A stretch of DNA of 64,000 bases from Mycolicibacterium poriferae (lineage in GTDB: Bacteria; Actinomycetota; Actinomycetes; Mycobacteriales; Mycobacteriaceae), in contig NZ_AP022570.1 of assembly GCF_010728325.1 (NCBI RefSeq), forward strand, positions 1,984,001 through 2,048,000. The letters are read 5' to 3'. Each line of letters begins with the position of its first letter. The first letter of the stretch is position 1. The position numbers were made by a program, and so were the translations under genes. The notes under the pieces were generated by a model. That model saw nothing but the letters and a program-made list of their open reading frames with translations, did no database searches and was not told where the DNA came from. This document shows, in pieces, positions 18,151 to 26,811 of the stretch.

Positions 18151-19413
18151 TCAGCCGACGGCGTTGACGGCGTCGGCCCAGATGCCGACCGCCTCGTCGA
18201 CCTGATCGGCGTCGACGACCAGCGCGGGGATGAACCGCACCACCTGTCCCCACGCTCCGCAGGTCAACAGCAGCAGGCCGCGACGGGCGGCCTCCTGCTG
18301 CACCGCCGCGGCGGCCGCGCCATCGGGTTTGCCTGCGGCGTCGCGGAATTCGTTGCCGAGCATCAGGCCCAGGCCGCGCACGTCGGTGATCGCGTCGTGC
18401 TTGTCGGCGACCAGTTGCAGCCCCTGACGAAGCTGGTCGCCACGGGCGGCGGCGTTGTCGACGAGTTTCTCGTCGCGGATCACGTCCAGTGTCGCCAGTG
18501 CCGCCGCGCAGGCCACCGCGTTGCCGCCGTAGGTGCCGCCCTGCGAGCCCGGCCACGCCTTGCTCATCAGCTCGTCGGTGGCCGCGATCGCCGACAGCGG
18601 GAACCCGGACGCGAGGCCCTTGGCGGTGATCAGGACGTCGGGCCGGACGAACCCGTCGGAGGCGAAGTGCTCGTGGCCCCAGAACTTTCCGGTGCGCCCG
18701 ACACCTGTCTGCACCTCGTCGATCACCAGCACGATGCCGTGCTGGTCGGCCCGCTCGCGCAGCCCGGCCAGGAAGCGGGCGTTGGCCGGGACGTAGCCGC
18801 CCTCGCCCAGCACCGGCTCGACGACGAACGCCGCGGTGTCGGCGGGCGCGGTCATGGTCTGCAGCAGGTAATCCAGTTGGGCCAGTGCGAAATCGGTGGC
18901 CTGCTCGACCGGCCAGCCGTAGTGCGTCGGGTCCGGGAACGGGGCGACGTGCACCCCGGCCATCATCGGCGCAAAACCGGACCGGAACTTGGTGCCCGAG
19001 GTGGTCATCGACGCCGCGGCGACGGTGCGGCCGTGGAAGCCGCCGTGGAACACCACGACGTTGGGCCGGCCGGTGGCTTGGCGCGCCAGCCGCAGCGCGG
19101 CCTCGACGGCCTCGCTGCCGGAGTTCGTGAAGAACATCCGGTCCAGCCCGGCGGGCAGCACCTCACCGAGGCGGTCGACGAGGTCGAGCAGGGGACGGTG
19201 CATGACGGTGGTGTACTGCGCGTGGATCAGCGTGCCGACCTGGCGCTGAGCGGCCTCGACGACGTGGGGATGGCAGTGCCCGGTGCTGGTGACGCCGATG
19301 CCGGCGGTGAAGTCGAGATACCGTCGGTTGTCCTCGTCGTAGAGCACGGCGCCTTCACCGCGGGCGGCCAGCACGCCGGTTGCTTGCTTGAGGACGGGCG
19401 AAAGAGCGGTCAC
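18151..19413 (-). CDS. Class III aminotransferase, 4-aminobutyrate/acetylornithine type
   Basis: 420 aa, PLP-dependent fold-type I. The sequence shows the class III signature region with FVVEPVLGEGG, LVIDEVQTGVGRTGKFWGHEH and the PLP lysine in DVLITAKGLASGFPLSA. It transfers the omega-amino group of GABA, beta-alanine or a similar substrate to 2-oxoglutarate. The start is taken as GTG 19413 (protein begins TALSPVLKQ). A longer open frame to 19848 would run through the divergent promoter and the neighbouring gene, so it is rejected. A GntR-type palindrome 26 bp upstream is shared with the divergent aldehyde dehydrogenase gene, which would oxidise the semialdehyde formed here. Confidence 0.88.
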   Translation of the reverse strand: MTALSPVLKQATGVLAARGEGAVLYDEDNRRYLDFTAGIGVTSTGHCHPHVVEAAQRQVGTLIHAQYTTVMHRPLLDLVDRLGEVLPAGLDRMFFTNSGSEAVEAALRLARQATGRPNVVVFHGGFHGRTVAAASMTTSGTKFRSGFAPMMAGVHVAPFPDPTHYGWPVEQATDFALAQLDYLLQTMTAPADTAAFVVEPVLGEGGYVPANARFLAGLRERADQHGIVLVIDEVQTGVGRTGKFWGHEHFASDGFVRPDVLITAKGLASGFPLSAIAATDELMSKAWPGSQGGTYGGNAVACAAALATLDVIRDEKLVDNAAARGDQLRQGLQLVADKHDAITDVRGLGLMLGNEFRDAAGKPDGAAAAAVQQEAARRGLLLLTCGAWGQVVRFIPALVVDADQVDEAVGIWADAVNAVG

Positions 19414-19438
19414 AGCGAGTCCCTTGATTGTCGACGGG

Positions 19439-19456
19439 TAGATTGTCAACAATCTA
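19439..19456. promoter_or_regulatory. GntR-type operator A (divergent aminotransferase/dehydrogenase promoter)
   Basis: Perfect 8+2+8 palindrome: TAGATTGT, CA, ACAATCTA. It fits the FadR/FCD-subfamily consensus TNGTNNACNA. It lies in the 78-bp gap between two divergent starts (19413 and 19492), so one bound dimer could control both. Near-identical sites occur at 23837-23854 and 27572-27587. Confidence 0.75.
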
Positions 19457-19491
19457 GCGGACGTGGTCATCGGATTTGAAGGGGTGGTGCA

Positions 19492-20946
19492 GTGGACCAG
19501 GCACGGGTCGTCGCGGCGGTCGAGAAGGGTCTGTTCATCGACGGGAAATGGGTCGACGCCACCGGCGGGCGCACATTCGACGTCGTCAACCCCGCCACCG
19601 GGCAGACGCTGTGCACGGTCGCCGACGCCTCGCCCGAGGACGGCCGCGCCGCGCTGGACGCCGCGGTGGCCGCCCAGCCCGCGTTCGCGGCGATGTCCCC
19701 GCGCGACCGCGCCGACATCCTCACCCGCGCATTCGAGCTGCTGCACGAACGCGTCGACGACCTGGCGCTGCTGATGACGCTGGAAATGGGCAAGCCGCTG
19801 GCGGAGGCTCGCGGCGAAATCGCCTATGCCGCAGAGTTCTTCCGGCACTTCGCCGGTGAAGCGGTCCGCATCGACGGCGGCTATCAGACCGCCCCCGCCG
19901 GCGGCGCGCGGTTCCTGGTCACCCGCCAGCCCGTCGGTCCGTGCCTGCTGATCACGCCGTGGAACTTCCCGATGGCGATGGGCACTCGCAAGCTCGGCCC
20001 GGCCATCGCGGCGGGCTGCACCAGTGTCATCAAGCCGGCGCCGCAGACCCCGCTGTCGATGCTGGCGCTGATGGATCTTTTGGTCGAGGCGGGTCTGCCG
20101 CCGGGCGCGGTCAACTGCATTGCCACCACCGACGCCGGCGCGGTGATCGAGCCGATGATCCGCTCCGGGTCGATCCGCAAACTGTCCTTCACCGGGTCCA
20201 CGGGCGTCGGGCGGAAACTCCTGGAGCAGTGCGCCGAGAAGATCCTGCGCACCTCCCTGGAGTTGGGCGGTAACGCCCCGTTCGTGGTGTTCGAGGACGC
20301 CGACCTCGACGAGGCGGTCGACGGCGCGATCGCGGCCAAGATGCGCAACATGGGGGAGGCGTGCACCGCGGCCAACCGCATCTATGTGCAGTCCTCGGTG
20401 ATTGACGAGTTCGGCCGCCGGCTGGCCGAGAAGATGTCGGCGTTGAAGGTGGGCCCGGGCACCGAGGACGGCGTCAACGTCGGCCCGCTGATCGACGCCG
20501 CGGCGCTGCAGAAGGTCGAGACGCTGGTCGCCGACGCGGTCTCACGCGGGGCGTCGGTGCTGACCGGTGGCTCCGCCCCGGGCGGCGACGGGTTCTTCTA
20601 TCCGCCGACGGTGCTGACCGGGGTGCCCCGCGACGCGGAGATGTGTGATCAGGAGATCTTCGGGCCCGTCGCGCCGCTGACGCCGTTCGACACCGAGGAG
20701 GAGGTGATTGCGGCCGCCAACGACACCGAATACGGTTTGGTGTCTTACGTGTTCACCAATGATCTGCGTCGCGCGCTGCGGGTGGCCGAGGCGTTGGAGA
20801 CCGGTATGGTCGGGTTGAACCAGGGGGTGGTGTCGAACCCGGCCGCCCCGTTCGGCGGGGTGAAGGCCTCCGGGCTGGGCCGCGAGGGCGGCTCGGTCGG
20901 CATCGACGAGTTCCTCGAGACGAAGTACATCGGCATCAAGATGTGA
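19492..20946 (+). CDS. Succinate-semialdehyde-type NAD(P)+ aldehyde dehydrogenase
   Basis: 484 aa ALDH. The oxyanion Asn is in TPWNFP (N158), the general base in SLELGGNAPF (E257), and the nucleophile is C291 in GEACTAANRIYV. The cofactor site shows the typical FTGSTGVGRKL. GabD-type enzymes oxidise succinate semialdehyde to succinate; malonate-semialdehyde or another omega-semialdehyde is equally possible. The GTG at 19492 follows GAAGGGG. It is divergent from the aminotransferase and shares operator A, making a two-step amine-to-acid module. Confidence 0.9.
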   Translation: MDQARVVAAVEKGLFIDGKWVDATGGRTFDVVNPATGQTLCTVADASPEDGRAALDAAVAAQPAFAAMSPRDRADILTRAFELLHERVDDLALLMTLEMGKPLAEARGEIAYAAEFFRHFAGEAVRIDGGYQTAPAGGARFLVTRQPVGPCLLITPWNFPMAMGTRKLGPAIAAGCTSVIKPAPQTPLSMLALMDLLVEAGLPPGAVNCIATTDAGAVIEPMIRSGSIRKLSFTGSTGVGRKLLEQCAEKILRTSLELGGNAPFVVFEDADLDEAVDGAIAAKMRNMGEACTAANRIYVQSSVIDEFGRRLAEKMSALKVGPGTEDGVNVGPLIDAAALQKVETLVADAVSRGASVLTGGSAPGGDGFFYPPTVLTGVPRDAEMCDQEIFGPVAPLTPFDTEEEVIAAANDTEYGLVSYVFTNDLRRALRVAEALETGMVGLNQGVVSNPAAPFGGVKASGLGREGGSVGIDEFLETKYIGIKM

Positions 20947-21035
20947 CGCCAAGTTGCGTTGAAACTGCAGTCACTGCGGGGTTTTGGCCCATTTCCCCGC
21001 AGCCAGCGCAGCCCCAACGCACGAACCGGGCTGTG

Positions 21036-21053
21036 GTTATACCGAGTTATACT
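21036..21053 (+). promoter_or_regulatory. Promoter/operator of the first TA module
   Basis: Two direct copies of GTTATAC (21036-21042 and 21046-21052) are spaced 10 bp apart, about one helical turn. The second contains TATACT (21048-21053), a good -10 hexamer only 6 bp before the antitoxin ATG at 21060. Transcription would then begin at or next to the ATG, giving a leaderless mRNA, which is common in mycobacteria. The repeats would suit a ribbon-helix-helix antitoxin acting as autorepressor. Confidence 0.5.
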
Positions 21054-21059
21054 CACTTG

Positions 21060-21308
21060 ATGAAGACGGCCATCTCCCTGCCAGACGAGACGTTCGAGCG
21101 TGTGACCCGGCGTGCCAACGACCTCGGTATGAGTCGATCCGAGTTTTTCACCCGGGCAGCGCAGAGATATCTCGACGAACTGGATGCTCTGTCGCTGACC
21201 GAGCACATCAACAGTGCGTTGGAACGCCTCGTCGGCCCCGACGAAGAGGTGGCCGATGCGGTGGCAGCCGGGCATCGCGTGTTGCATGACACGGCTGATG
21301 AGTGGTGA
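21060..21308 (+). CDS. Ribbon-helix-helix antitoxin, MazE type
   Basis: 82 aa. The N-terminus MKTAISLPDETFERVTRRANDLGMSR has the beta strand plus helices of a ribbon-helix-helix DNA-binding domain. The acidic C-terminal half would wrap the toxin. It overlaps the toxin gene by 7 bp. The predicted leaderless start at 21060 agrees with the -10 sequence just upstream. The open frame extends further upstream to 20943, but that part looks non-coding. Confidence 0.85.
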   Translation: MKTAISLPDETFERVTRRANDLGMSRSEFFTRAAQRYLDELDALSLTEHINSALERLVGPDEEVADAVAAGHRVLHDTADEW

Positions 21309-21646
21309 TCAAACGCGGGGGCATCTACTGGGCTGACCTGGGGCCGCCGACAGGCAGCCGTCCCGCCAAGCGCCGCCCGGTGCTCATTGTTCAGTCCGAG
21401 CCGTACAACGTGAGCCGTCTTGCCACCGTTCTCGCCGTGGTGATCACATCGAACACGGCGCTGGCGGCGATGCCCGGGAACGTGTTTCTGCCGGGAAGTG
21501 TCACGGGACTGCCTCGCGATTCGGTCGTCAACGTGACTGCCCTGATCACGTTGAACAAAACCGACCTCACCGACCGAGTCGGAGATGTGCCCCCCAGCCT
21601 GATGGCCAGCGTCGACGGGGGGCTCCGGCGAGTGCTGGATCTCTGA
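21302..21646 (+). CDS. MazF/PemK-family endoribonuclease toxin
   Basis: 114 aa. It has the PemK/MazF fold signature, with KRGGIYWADLGPPTGSRPAKRRPVLIVQ at the N-terminus (the Pro-Arg-Pro-Val substrate loop), VITSN in the middle and a C-terminal helix ending RRVLDL. Such toxins cut single-stranded mRNA at short motifs when the antitoxin is degraded. Two tandem GTG codons (21302, 21305) could start it. It is coupled to the antitoxin gene by overlap. Confidence 0.87.
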   Translation: MVIKRGGIYWADLGPPTGSRPAKRRPVLIVQSEPYNVSRLATVLAVVITSNTALAAMPGNVFLPGSVTGLPRDSVVNVTALITLNKTDLTDRVGDVPPSLMASVDGGLRRVLDL

Positions 21647-21739
21647 GCAGTGCCGATGACGCGGTCAGAGTCCGCGCCACACGGCCACCGCCTACGTGGA
21701 AGCTGCTTCCAAGGCGGGCTTTTGGGCCATTTCGGCGAC

Positions 21740-22069
21740 TCAGCCCGCTAAACCGAGGAAGACCAGCAGCGCGCGCTCGAGTCCGACCAGGTCTTGATCG
21801 GTCAGGCGGCCGATCTGCTGCGTCAGGCTGGTGCGGGGCACCGTCGTCACCTTGTCGACCATCAGGCGGCTGGTCTCAGTCAGACCGGTGGTAACGGATG
21901 GCTGTACCGCGATGCGAAGCAAGGGCGCATCGAGGTCGCCCGTGGTGAACGGCACCACGGTGACTGAGGCGGTGCCGTCGAACCGGTCGTCCTGAATTAC
22001 TACGACCGGCCGTGGTTTTCCGGTGTAGGCGCCGCGCGCTGCGGCGATGAAGATGTCACCTCGCCGCAC
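21740..22069 (-). CDS. Second MazF/PemK-family toxin
   Basis: 109 aa. RRGDIFIAAARGAYTGKPRPVVVIQDDRFDG is the PemK/MazF opening, followed by VTVVPFTT. It is clearly a different subgroup from the toxin at 21302. The GTG at 22069 lies 2 bp downstream of the antitoxin stop. It faces the first module tail to tail with 93 bp between them. Confidence 0.87.
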   Translation of the reverse strand: MRRGDIFIAAARGAYTGKPRPVVVIQDDRFDGTASVTVVPFTTGDLDAPLLRIAVQPSVTTGLTETSRLMVDKVTTVPRTSLTQQIGRLTDQDLVGLERALLVFLGLAG

Positions 22070-22071
22070 AG

Positions 22072-22284
22072 CTACGACGCGTCATCCCAGTCAGCGGAGA
22101 CGGCGTCGACGAAGGCTTGATCGTCGGACTCGCTTTCGCTGGCGGCAACCAGTGTCGACTGGCGGTGCGCTTCGCGGATGAATTCTGGAGCGTTGACGTC
22201 GGGTACCCAGACCTGGATGGGCCGCAGGCCCTGCTGGCGCAACCGCTCGCGATGCCGGCGAACGCGTTCCCGGGAGGGTGGCAT
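22072..22284 (-). CDS. MazE-type antitoxin, DUF3018 family
   Basis: 70 aa. The basic N-terminus MPPSRERVRRHRERLRQQG followed by LRPIQVWVPD matches DUF3018/MazE-like antitoxins. The acidic C-terminus (ESDDQAFVDAVSADWDD) is typical of toxin-neutralising tails. It precedes the second toxin gene, as expected. Confidence 0.82.
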   Translation of the reverse strand: MPPSRERVRRHRERLRQQGLRPIQVWVPDVNAPEFIREAHRQSTLVAASESESDDQAFVDAVSADWDDAS

Positions 22285-22404
22285 ACCGCGATGTTACATG
22301 TAACGGCGGAGACGTGTGGCGGAGCCGCCGACATTGCGTTGAGGGTTGCTATCCGCGACATTTCACAGCCCTGAGCCCAATCTCGGCGCTGCGCCAGGTG
22401 CTAA

Positions 22405-23085
22405 CTACGACACCACCGCTTCCACCGGCTCCTCCGCCGGCGCCTCCAGAAGCCGGGCCAGCGCGTCGTCCATGTGGGCGACCATCAGCCGGTCGGTCAG
22501 CTCGGGATCGCCGGAGCGGACAGCCGTGGCCAGCGTGCGGTGCTCCTCCTCGCGGAAGTCGGACTTGGCGTAGGAGTCGTCGAGGGAGTGGATGCACATG
22601 CGGGTCTCGGTGATGACGGTCTGGTGCATGCGGCGCAGGTGCTTGCTGCCCGACAGCGACACCAGCAGCTCGTGGAATTCGATGTCGAGCTCGCTCATCT
22701 CGGCCGCCGACGCCGCACGGCCCATCTTGTCCACCACGGCCAGCAGCGCATCCCCGGCGGCGACGAAGTCCCCGGACACCACGATGGCGCGCGCGGCGGC
22801 GCGTTCGATGGCCTCGCGCGCGATGTACATGTCGCGGATGTCCTCGGCGGTCATGTCGATGACGAACAGCCCGCGGTTGCGGATCGCGACCAGCAGCCCC
22901 TCCTGGGTCAGCCGCTGCATGCCTTCGCGCAGCGGGCCGCGGCTGACGCCGAGCTGGCGGGCCAGGTCGGCCTCCAGCAGCTGTTCGCCGGGCTTGAGTT
23001 CGCCGTAGCCGATCGCGGCGCGCAGCTTGTCGGCGATGATGCTGGGCGTCGAGCGCTGCACCAGCGGCCCGATGTGCCCGGTCAT
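22405..23085 (-). CDS. GntR-family regulator, FadR/FCD subfamily
   Basis: 226 aa. The N-terminal winged helix (about 10-75) contains ADKLRAAIGYGELKPGEQL and the recognition region EADLARQLGVSRGPLREGMQRL. The C-terminal all-alpha FCD ligand domain (about 85-215) carries metal/ligand histidines in LDIEFHELLV and MVAHMDDAL. It overlaps the racemase-like gene upstream by 4 bp. The three palindromes at 19439, 23837 and 27572 match the binding consensus of this subfamily, so I predict it controls the surrounding catabolic genes. Ligand unknown, probably a carboxylic acid intermediate. Confidence 0.9.
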   Translation of the reverse strand: MTGHIGPLVQRSTPSIIADKLRAAIGYGELKPGEQLLEADLARQLGVSRGPLREGMQRLTQEGLLVAIRNRGLFVIDMTAEDIRDMYIAREAIERAAARAIVVSGDFVAAGDALLAVVDKMGRAASAAEMSELDIEFHELLVSLSGSKHLRRMHQTVITETRMCIHSLDDSYAKSDFREEEHRTLATAVRSGDPELTDRLMVAHMDDALARLLEAPAEEPVEAVVS

Positions 23086-23801
23086 CGTCGACCTCGGAAC
23101 AGCGCGCCCAGGCCGGGCAGGTCGGGTACCGGCCCCAGCAGCTCCAGGCCCTTCCACACCGTCACCTGGTTGGCGGTCAGCACCGGCTTGCCCACGGCGG
23201 CTTCCAGTTGGTCGATGATCGCCAGCGTGTGCATCGCGGTGTCGGGCACCAGCACCGCCTCCGCGTCGGGGTGATCGGCGGCGGTCACCATGTCCACCAC
23301 GCGGGACGGTTCCAGCGTGCCGACCTCGGCGGCGGTGTAGATGCCGTGGCTGCCCATCGACACCACCTCGGCGCCGCCGTCGGTCAGGAAGCCGACGAAA
23401 TGCTGGGCGACGTCGTCGGGGTAGGACGCGGCGACCGCGACGCGTCGGATCCCGAGGTGGCGCAAAGCGTCGACGAACGCGATGGACGTCGACGACGCCG
23501 GCACCCCGGCCGCGTCGGCGACGGCGGCGGCCTGCGCGCGGGCGCCCTGCGGGCCGAACACGAAGCTGCCCGACGTGCACGCCCACATCACCGCGTCCGG
23601 CTGCGCGCCGGACAGCTGCGAGGCGCCGTCGGCGAGGCGGGCGTCGCTGCCGATGTCGAGCAGTGCGTCGACGCGGTGGGCGTCCTCGCCGACGGAGGTG
23701 ATCACCACCGGCAACCGCACCGCACCGCAGATGCGCTCTTCGAGTGCGGGAAAATCGTCTTCGGCGCTGTGTCCGGGGTAGAGCAGACCGACCGTTGGCA
23801 T
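23082..23801 (-). CDS. Asp/Glu racemase / maleate isomerase-like protein with one catalytic Cys
   Basis: 239 aa. The fold is that of the Asp/Glu/hydantoin racemase superfamily. The first conserved Cys is present (C75 in MWACTSGSF). At the position of the second Cys the protein has Asp (D187, in VLVPDTAMHTL), where the paralogue at 26812 has Cys. The C-terminal PVLTANQVTVWKGLELLG motif is shared with that paralogue. It is the first gene of a two-gene operon with the GntR regulator and is divergent from the FAD/Fe-S oxidase across operator B. Losing one of two catalytic Cys usually changes a racemase or isomerase into another activity, as in arylmalonate decarboxylase, so the reaction is open. 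Confidence 0.82.
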   Translation of the reverse strand: MPTVGLLYPGHSAEDDFPALEERICGAVRLPVVITSVGEDAHRVDALLDIGSDARLADGASQLSGAQPDAVMWACTSGSFVFGPQGARAQAAAVADAAGVPASSTSIAFVDALRHLGIRRVAVAASYPDDVAQHFVGFLTDGGAEVVSMGSHGIYTAAEVGTLEPSRVVDMVTAADHPDAEAVLVPDTAMHTLAIIDQLEAAVGKPVLTANQVTVWKGLELLGPVPDLPGLGALFRGRR

Positions 23802-23836
23802 AGAGGACCTCCTTGGCTGACCGCCACCCAGATAGG

Positions 23837-23854
23837 TAGATTGTCAACAATGTT
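23837..23854. promoter_or_regulatory. GntR-type operator B
   Basis: TAGATTGT, CA, ACAATGTT. The core ATTGT-CA-ACAAT is a perfect palindrome and 15 of 18 positions equal operator A. It lies between the divergent racemase-like gene (start 23801) and the oxidase gene, and includes the proposed oxidase start codon at 23850-23852. Confidence 0.7.
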
Positions 23855-26699
23855 AACGCCCGCGACCTACGACGTCAGGCGGCTGGGGGCCCAGCTGCGT
23901 TCCGAGGTTCGCGGCGCGGTGCACGACGACGCGTCCGCCCGGGCCCTGTATGCCACCGACGCGTCCAATTACCGGGTGGTGCCGGACCTGGTCGTGGTGC
24001 CGAGAGACGTCGACGACCTGGCCGCCGCGGTCGCGCTGACGGCGGCAGCACAAGCCCCGGTCGTGATGCGCGGCGGCGGTACCTCGATGGCGGGCAACGC
24101 GATCGGCGGCGTGGTGATCGACGCGTCGCGCCACGTCAACAAGATCCTCGACATCGACACCACCGCCCGCACCGCGCTCGTCGAACCCGGGGTGGTGCTC
24201 ACCCACCTGCTGGCCGCGGCCAAACCGCACCAGCTGGCGTTCGGCGCCGACCCGTCCTCGGCCAGCCGCGCGACTCTGGGCGGGATGATCGCCAACAACG
24301 CGTGCGGCGCGCATTCGGTGGCATGGGGCACCACCGCCGACAACGTGCGCGCGCTGGAGGTGCTGCTCGCCGACGGCACCCGCACCACGTTCACCTCCCA
24401 CGGCGACCGCCAGGCGTTGACAGCACTGCCGGGTGCCGAGGGGGAGCTGCACCGGCATCTGACCGGATTCGTCGACGCGCACGAGACGGTGATCCGGCGG
24501 CGTTTCGGGCAGTTCACCCGCCAGATCTCCGGCTACGCGCTGCACGAGCTGCTGCCCGAGCGCGGTTACAACGTCGCCGCGCTGCTGTGCGGCAGCGAGG
24601 GCGGGTTCGCCGCGACGCTGCGCGCGACGGTGGCGCTGACCCCGCTGCCGGCGGCGCGGGTGCTGTGCGTGCTGGGGTTCGCCGATTCGATCGCCTCGGC
24701 CGAATGCGTGCCGACTGTGCTGGCGCACAGCCCGCTGACGATGGAGTCGATCAACGATCAGCTCGTCGACCGGCTGCCCGGCGAGGTGCGTCGCGCCGCG
24801 ATCGACGCCGGGCTGCCCGCCGGGCGCGCCTGGGTGCTGGTCGAGATGGGCGGTGAGGATCTGATGGCGGCGACCATGGCCGCCGAGAAGATGCTGGTGG
24901 CGCTGAAGGATTCGGGCTCGCCGGCCACGGCGTCGCTGGTCACCGAGCCGGCCGCGCAGGCGGTGTTGTGGCGGTGTCGTACCGACGCCGCCGGGCTGGC
25001 CACCCGCCGCGCCGACGGTGCCGAGGCGTGGGGCGGCTGGGAGGACGCCGCGGTGCCGCCGCACCGGCTGGCCGACTACCTGCGCGGCCTGGACGCGCTG
25101 ATGGCCCGCTACGGGCTGGCCGGGGCGTCCTACGGCCACTTCGGCGAGGGCTGCATGCACATGCGCATCGACTTCGACCTGCTCTCCGCCGACGGCATCC
25201 GCGCCTACCGGGCGTTCGTCGAGGAGGCCACCGATCTGGTGGTGTCGCTGGGCGGTTCGGTGTCCGGGGAGCACGGCGACGGCCGGGCCCGCTCGGAGCT
25301 GCTGGACCGGATGTACGGCGCCGACGGGCTGGCGTTGATGGCCGGCATGAAGGACATCTGGGATCCGCGCCGGGTGCTCAACCCCGGGGTGGTGGTGGAT
25401 CCGCCGCCGCTGGACGCCGACATCCGCCATCAGGCGCCGCTGCAGCGAAAGCCGTTCACGCTGTTTGCCTATCCGGACGATCACGGCGACTTCGCGCAGG
25501 CGCAGCGCCGTTGTGTGGGCATCGGCAAGTGTCGTCAGACCAGCGGCGGGGTGATGTGCCCGAGCTATCAGGCCACCCGCGAGGAGCAGCACTCCACTCG
25601 CGGGCGCGCGCATCTGCTGTGGGAGATGCTCCAGGGCGACGTCGTGACCGACGGGTGGCGCTCCACCGAGGTGCGCGACGCGCTCGATCTGTGCCTGTCG
25701 TGCAAGGGATGTCTGTCGGACTGCCCGGTCAACGTCGACATGGCCACCTACAAGGCGGAATTCACCCACCACCACTACCAGGGCCGGCCGTGGGCGCGGC
25801 CGCTGTCGCACTGGTCGATGGGGTGGCTGCCGCTGTGGTCGCGGGTCGCGGCCAAGGCGCCGAAGCTCGCCAACCGGCTGGCGCGCGGCCCGCTGGTCAA
25901 ACGCCTCGGCGGCATCGCCGACGAACGCGAGATCCCGCAGTTCGCCGAGCAGACGTTCACGTCGTGGTTCGCCGCCCGCCCGGTCACCGCCGGGCCGAAG
26001 GGGCAGGTGCTGCTGTGGCCGGACAGCTTCACCAATCACCTTGCCCCGCAGGTCGGTCAGGCCGCCGTCGCGGTGCTCGAGGCGGCCGGCTATCAGGTGG
26101 TGCTGCCCGAGCGGCCGGTGTGCTGCGGGCTGACCTGGATTTCGACCGGGCAGCTCAACGCGGCGAAGAAGCGGCTGACCGCGTCGCTGTCCGCGCTCGC
26201 GCCGCACCTGGCCGCCGGCACCCCGATCGTCGGGCTGGAGCCCAGCTGCACCGCGGTGCTGCGCCGCGACGCGCATGAACTGCTACCGGATGACCCCCGC
26301 GCCGCCCAGGCCGCCGAGACCACGCACACGTTCGCCGAGTTCGTCCTCGCCTCCGGCTGGCAGCCGCCGCAGCTCGATGCGCAGGCACTGGTGCAGACGC
26401 ACTGTCACCAGCACGCCGTGCTGGGCTTCGACGCCGACCGCACGCTGATGGCCAAGGCCGGCATCGCCGCCGACATCCCGGACTCCGGATGCTGTGGCCT
26501 GGCGGGCAATTTCGGCTTCGAGCGCGGCCACTACGAGGTGTCACAGCAGGTGGGGGAGCGGGTGCTGCTGCCCGCGGTGCGCAACGCCGCACCGGACACG
26601 GCCGTGGTCGCCGACGGGTTCAGCTGCCGCACCCAGATCGCTCAGGGCACCGAAAGGCGCGCGGTGCACCTGGCCGAGTTGCTGGCGCGCGGACTCTGA
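23850..26699 (+). CDS. FAD-linked oxidase / Fe-S (GlcD-GlpC-like) fusion dehydrogenase
   Basis: 949 aa. The N-terminal FAD-binding type 4 domain has VVMRGGGTSMAGNAIGG near residue 75. The FAD-oxidase C domain follows, including GGSVSGEHGDGRARSELL near residue 470. A ferredoxin-like part has the cluster ligands CVGIGKC and CLSCKGCLSDCPVN, and the C-terminus has two CCG-type motifs (CCGLTWIST and CCGLAGNFGFERGHYEVS). Such fusions oxidise D-2-hydroxyacids (D-lactate, glycolate, 2-hydroxyglutarate) and pass electrons to the membrane. The ATG at 23850 has no well-placed Shine-Dalgarno (GATAGG is 13 nt away) and lies in operator B, so translation may be leaderless. An upstream extension in frame is a shadow of the divergent gene. 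Confidence 0.88.
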   Translation: MLTPATYDVRRLGAQLRSEVRGAVHDDASARALYATDASNYRVVPDLVVVPRDVDDLAAAVALTAAAQAPVVMRGGGTSMAGNAIGGVVIDASRHVNKILDIDTTARTALVEPGVVLTHLLAAAKPHQLAFGADPSSASRATLGGMIANNACGAHSVAWGTTADNVRALEVLLADGTRTTFTSHGDRQALTALPGAEGELHRHLTGFVDAHETVIRRRFGQFTRQISGYALHELLPERGYNVAALLCGSEGGFAATLRATVALTPLPAARVLCVLGFADSIASAECVPTVLAHSPLTMESINDQLVDRLPGEVRRAAIDAGLPAGRAWVLVEMGGEDLMAATMAAEKMLVALKDSGSPATASLVTEPAAQAVLWRCRTDAAGLATRRADGAEAWGGWEDAAVPPHRLADYLRGLDALMARYGLAGASYGHFGEGCMHMRIDFDLLSADGIRAYRAFVEEATDLVVSLGGSVSGEHGDGRARSELLDRMYGADGLALMAGMKDIWDPRRVLNPGVVVDPPPLDADIRHQAPLQRKPFTLFAYPDDHGDFAQAQRRCVGIGKCRQTSGGVMCPSYQATREEQHSTRGRAHLLWEMLQGDVVTDGWRSTEVRDALDLCLSCKGCLSDCPVNVDMATYKAEFTHHHYQGRPWARPLSHWSMGWLPLWSRVAAKAPKLANRLARGPLVKRLGGIADEREIPQFAEQTFTSWFAARPVTAGPKGQVLLWPDSFTNHLAPQVGQAAVAVLEAAGYQVVLPERPVCCGLTWISTGQLNAAKKRLTASLSALAPHLAAGTPIVGLEPSCTAVLRRDAHELLPDDPRAAQAAETTHTFAEFVLASGWQPPQLDAQALVQTHCHQHAVLGFDADRTLMAKAGIAADIPDSGCCGLAGNFGFERGHYEVSQQVGERVLLPAVRNAAPDTAVVADGFSCRTQIAQGTERRAVHLAELLARGL

Positions 26700-26811
26700 G
26701 TTCGGTGCCGCCGAGATGCTTCGAGATTGTCGTAGCGGCTGTCCTGAAGGAGTTCCCGCAGCCCTGGGCGCAATCTGGGCTCCCAGTCGACAGGTGCGAC
26801 GGCCGAGGGCT

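Noticed and set aside
19414..19848. N-terminal extension of the aminotransferase to 19848
   Set aside because: It would cross the divergent promoter with its palindrome and overlap the dehydrogenase gene; the family N-terminus begins at about 19413.
23853..26276. 807-codon minus-strand frame opposite the oxidase
   Set aside because: Third-position GC bias produces long antisense frames; it has no domain and the oxidase on the other strand has complete motifs.
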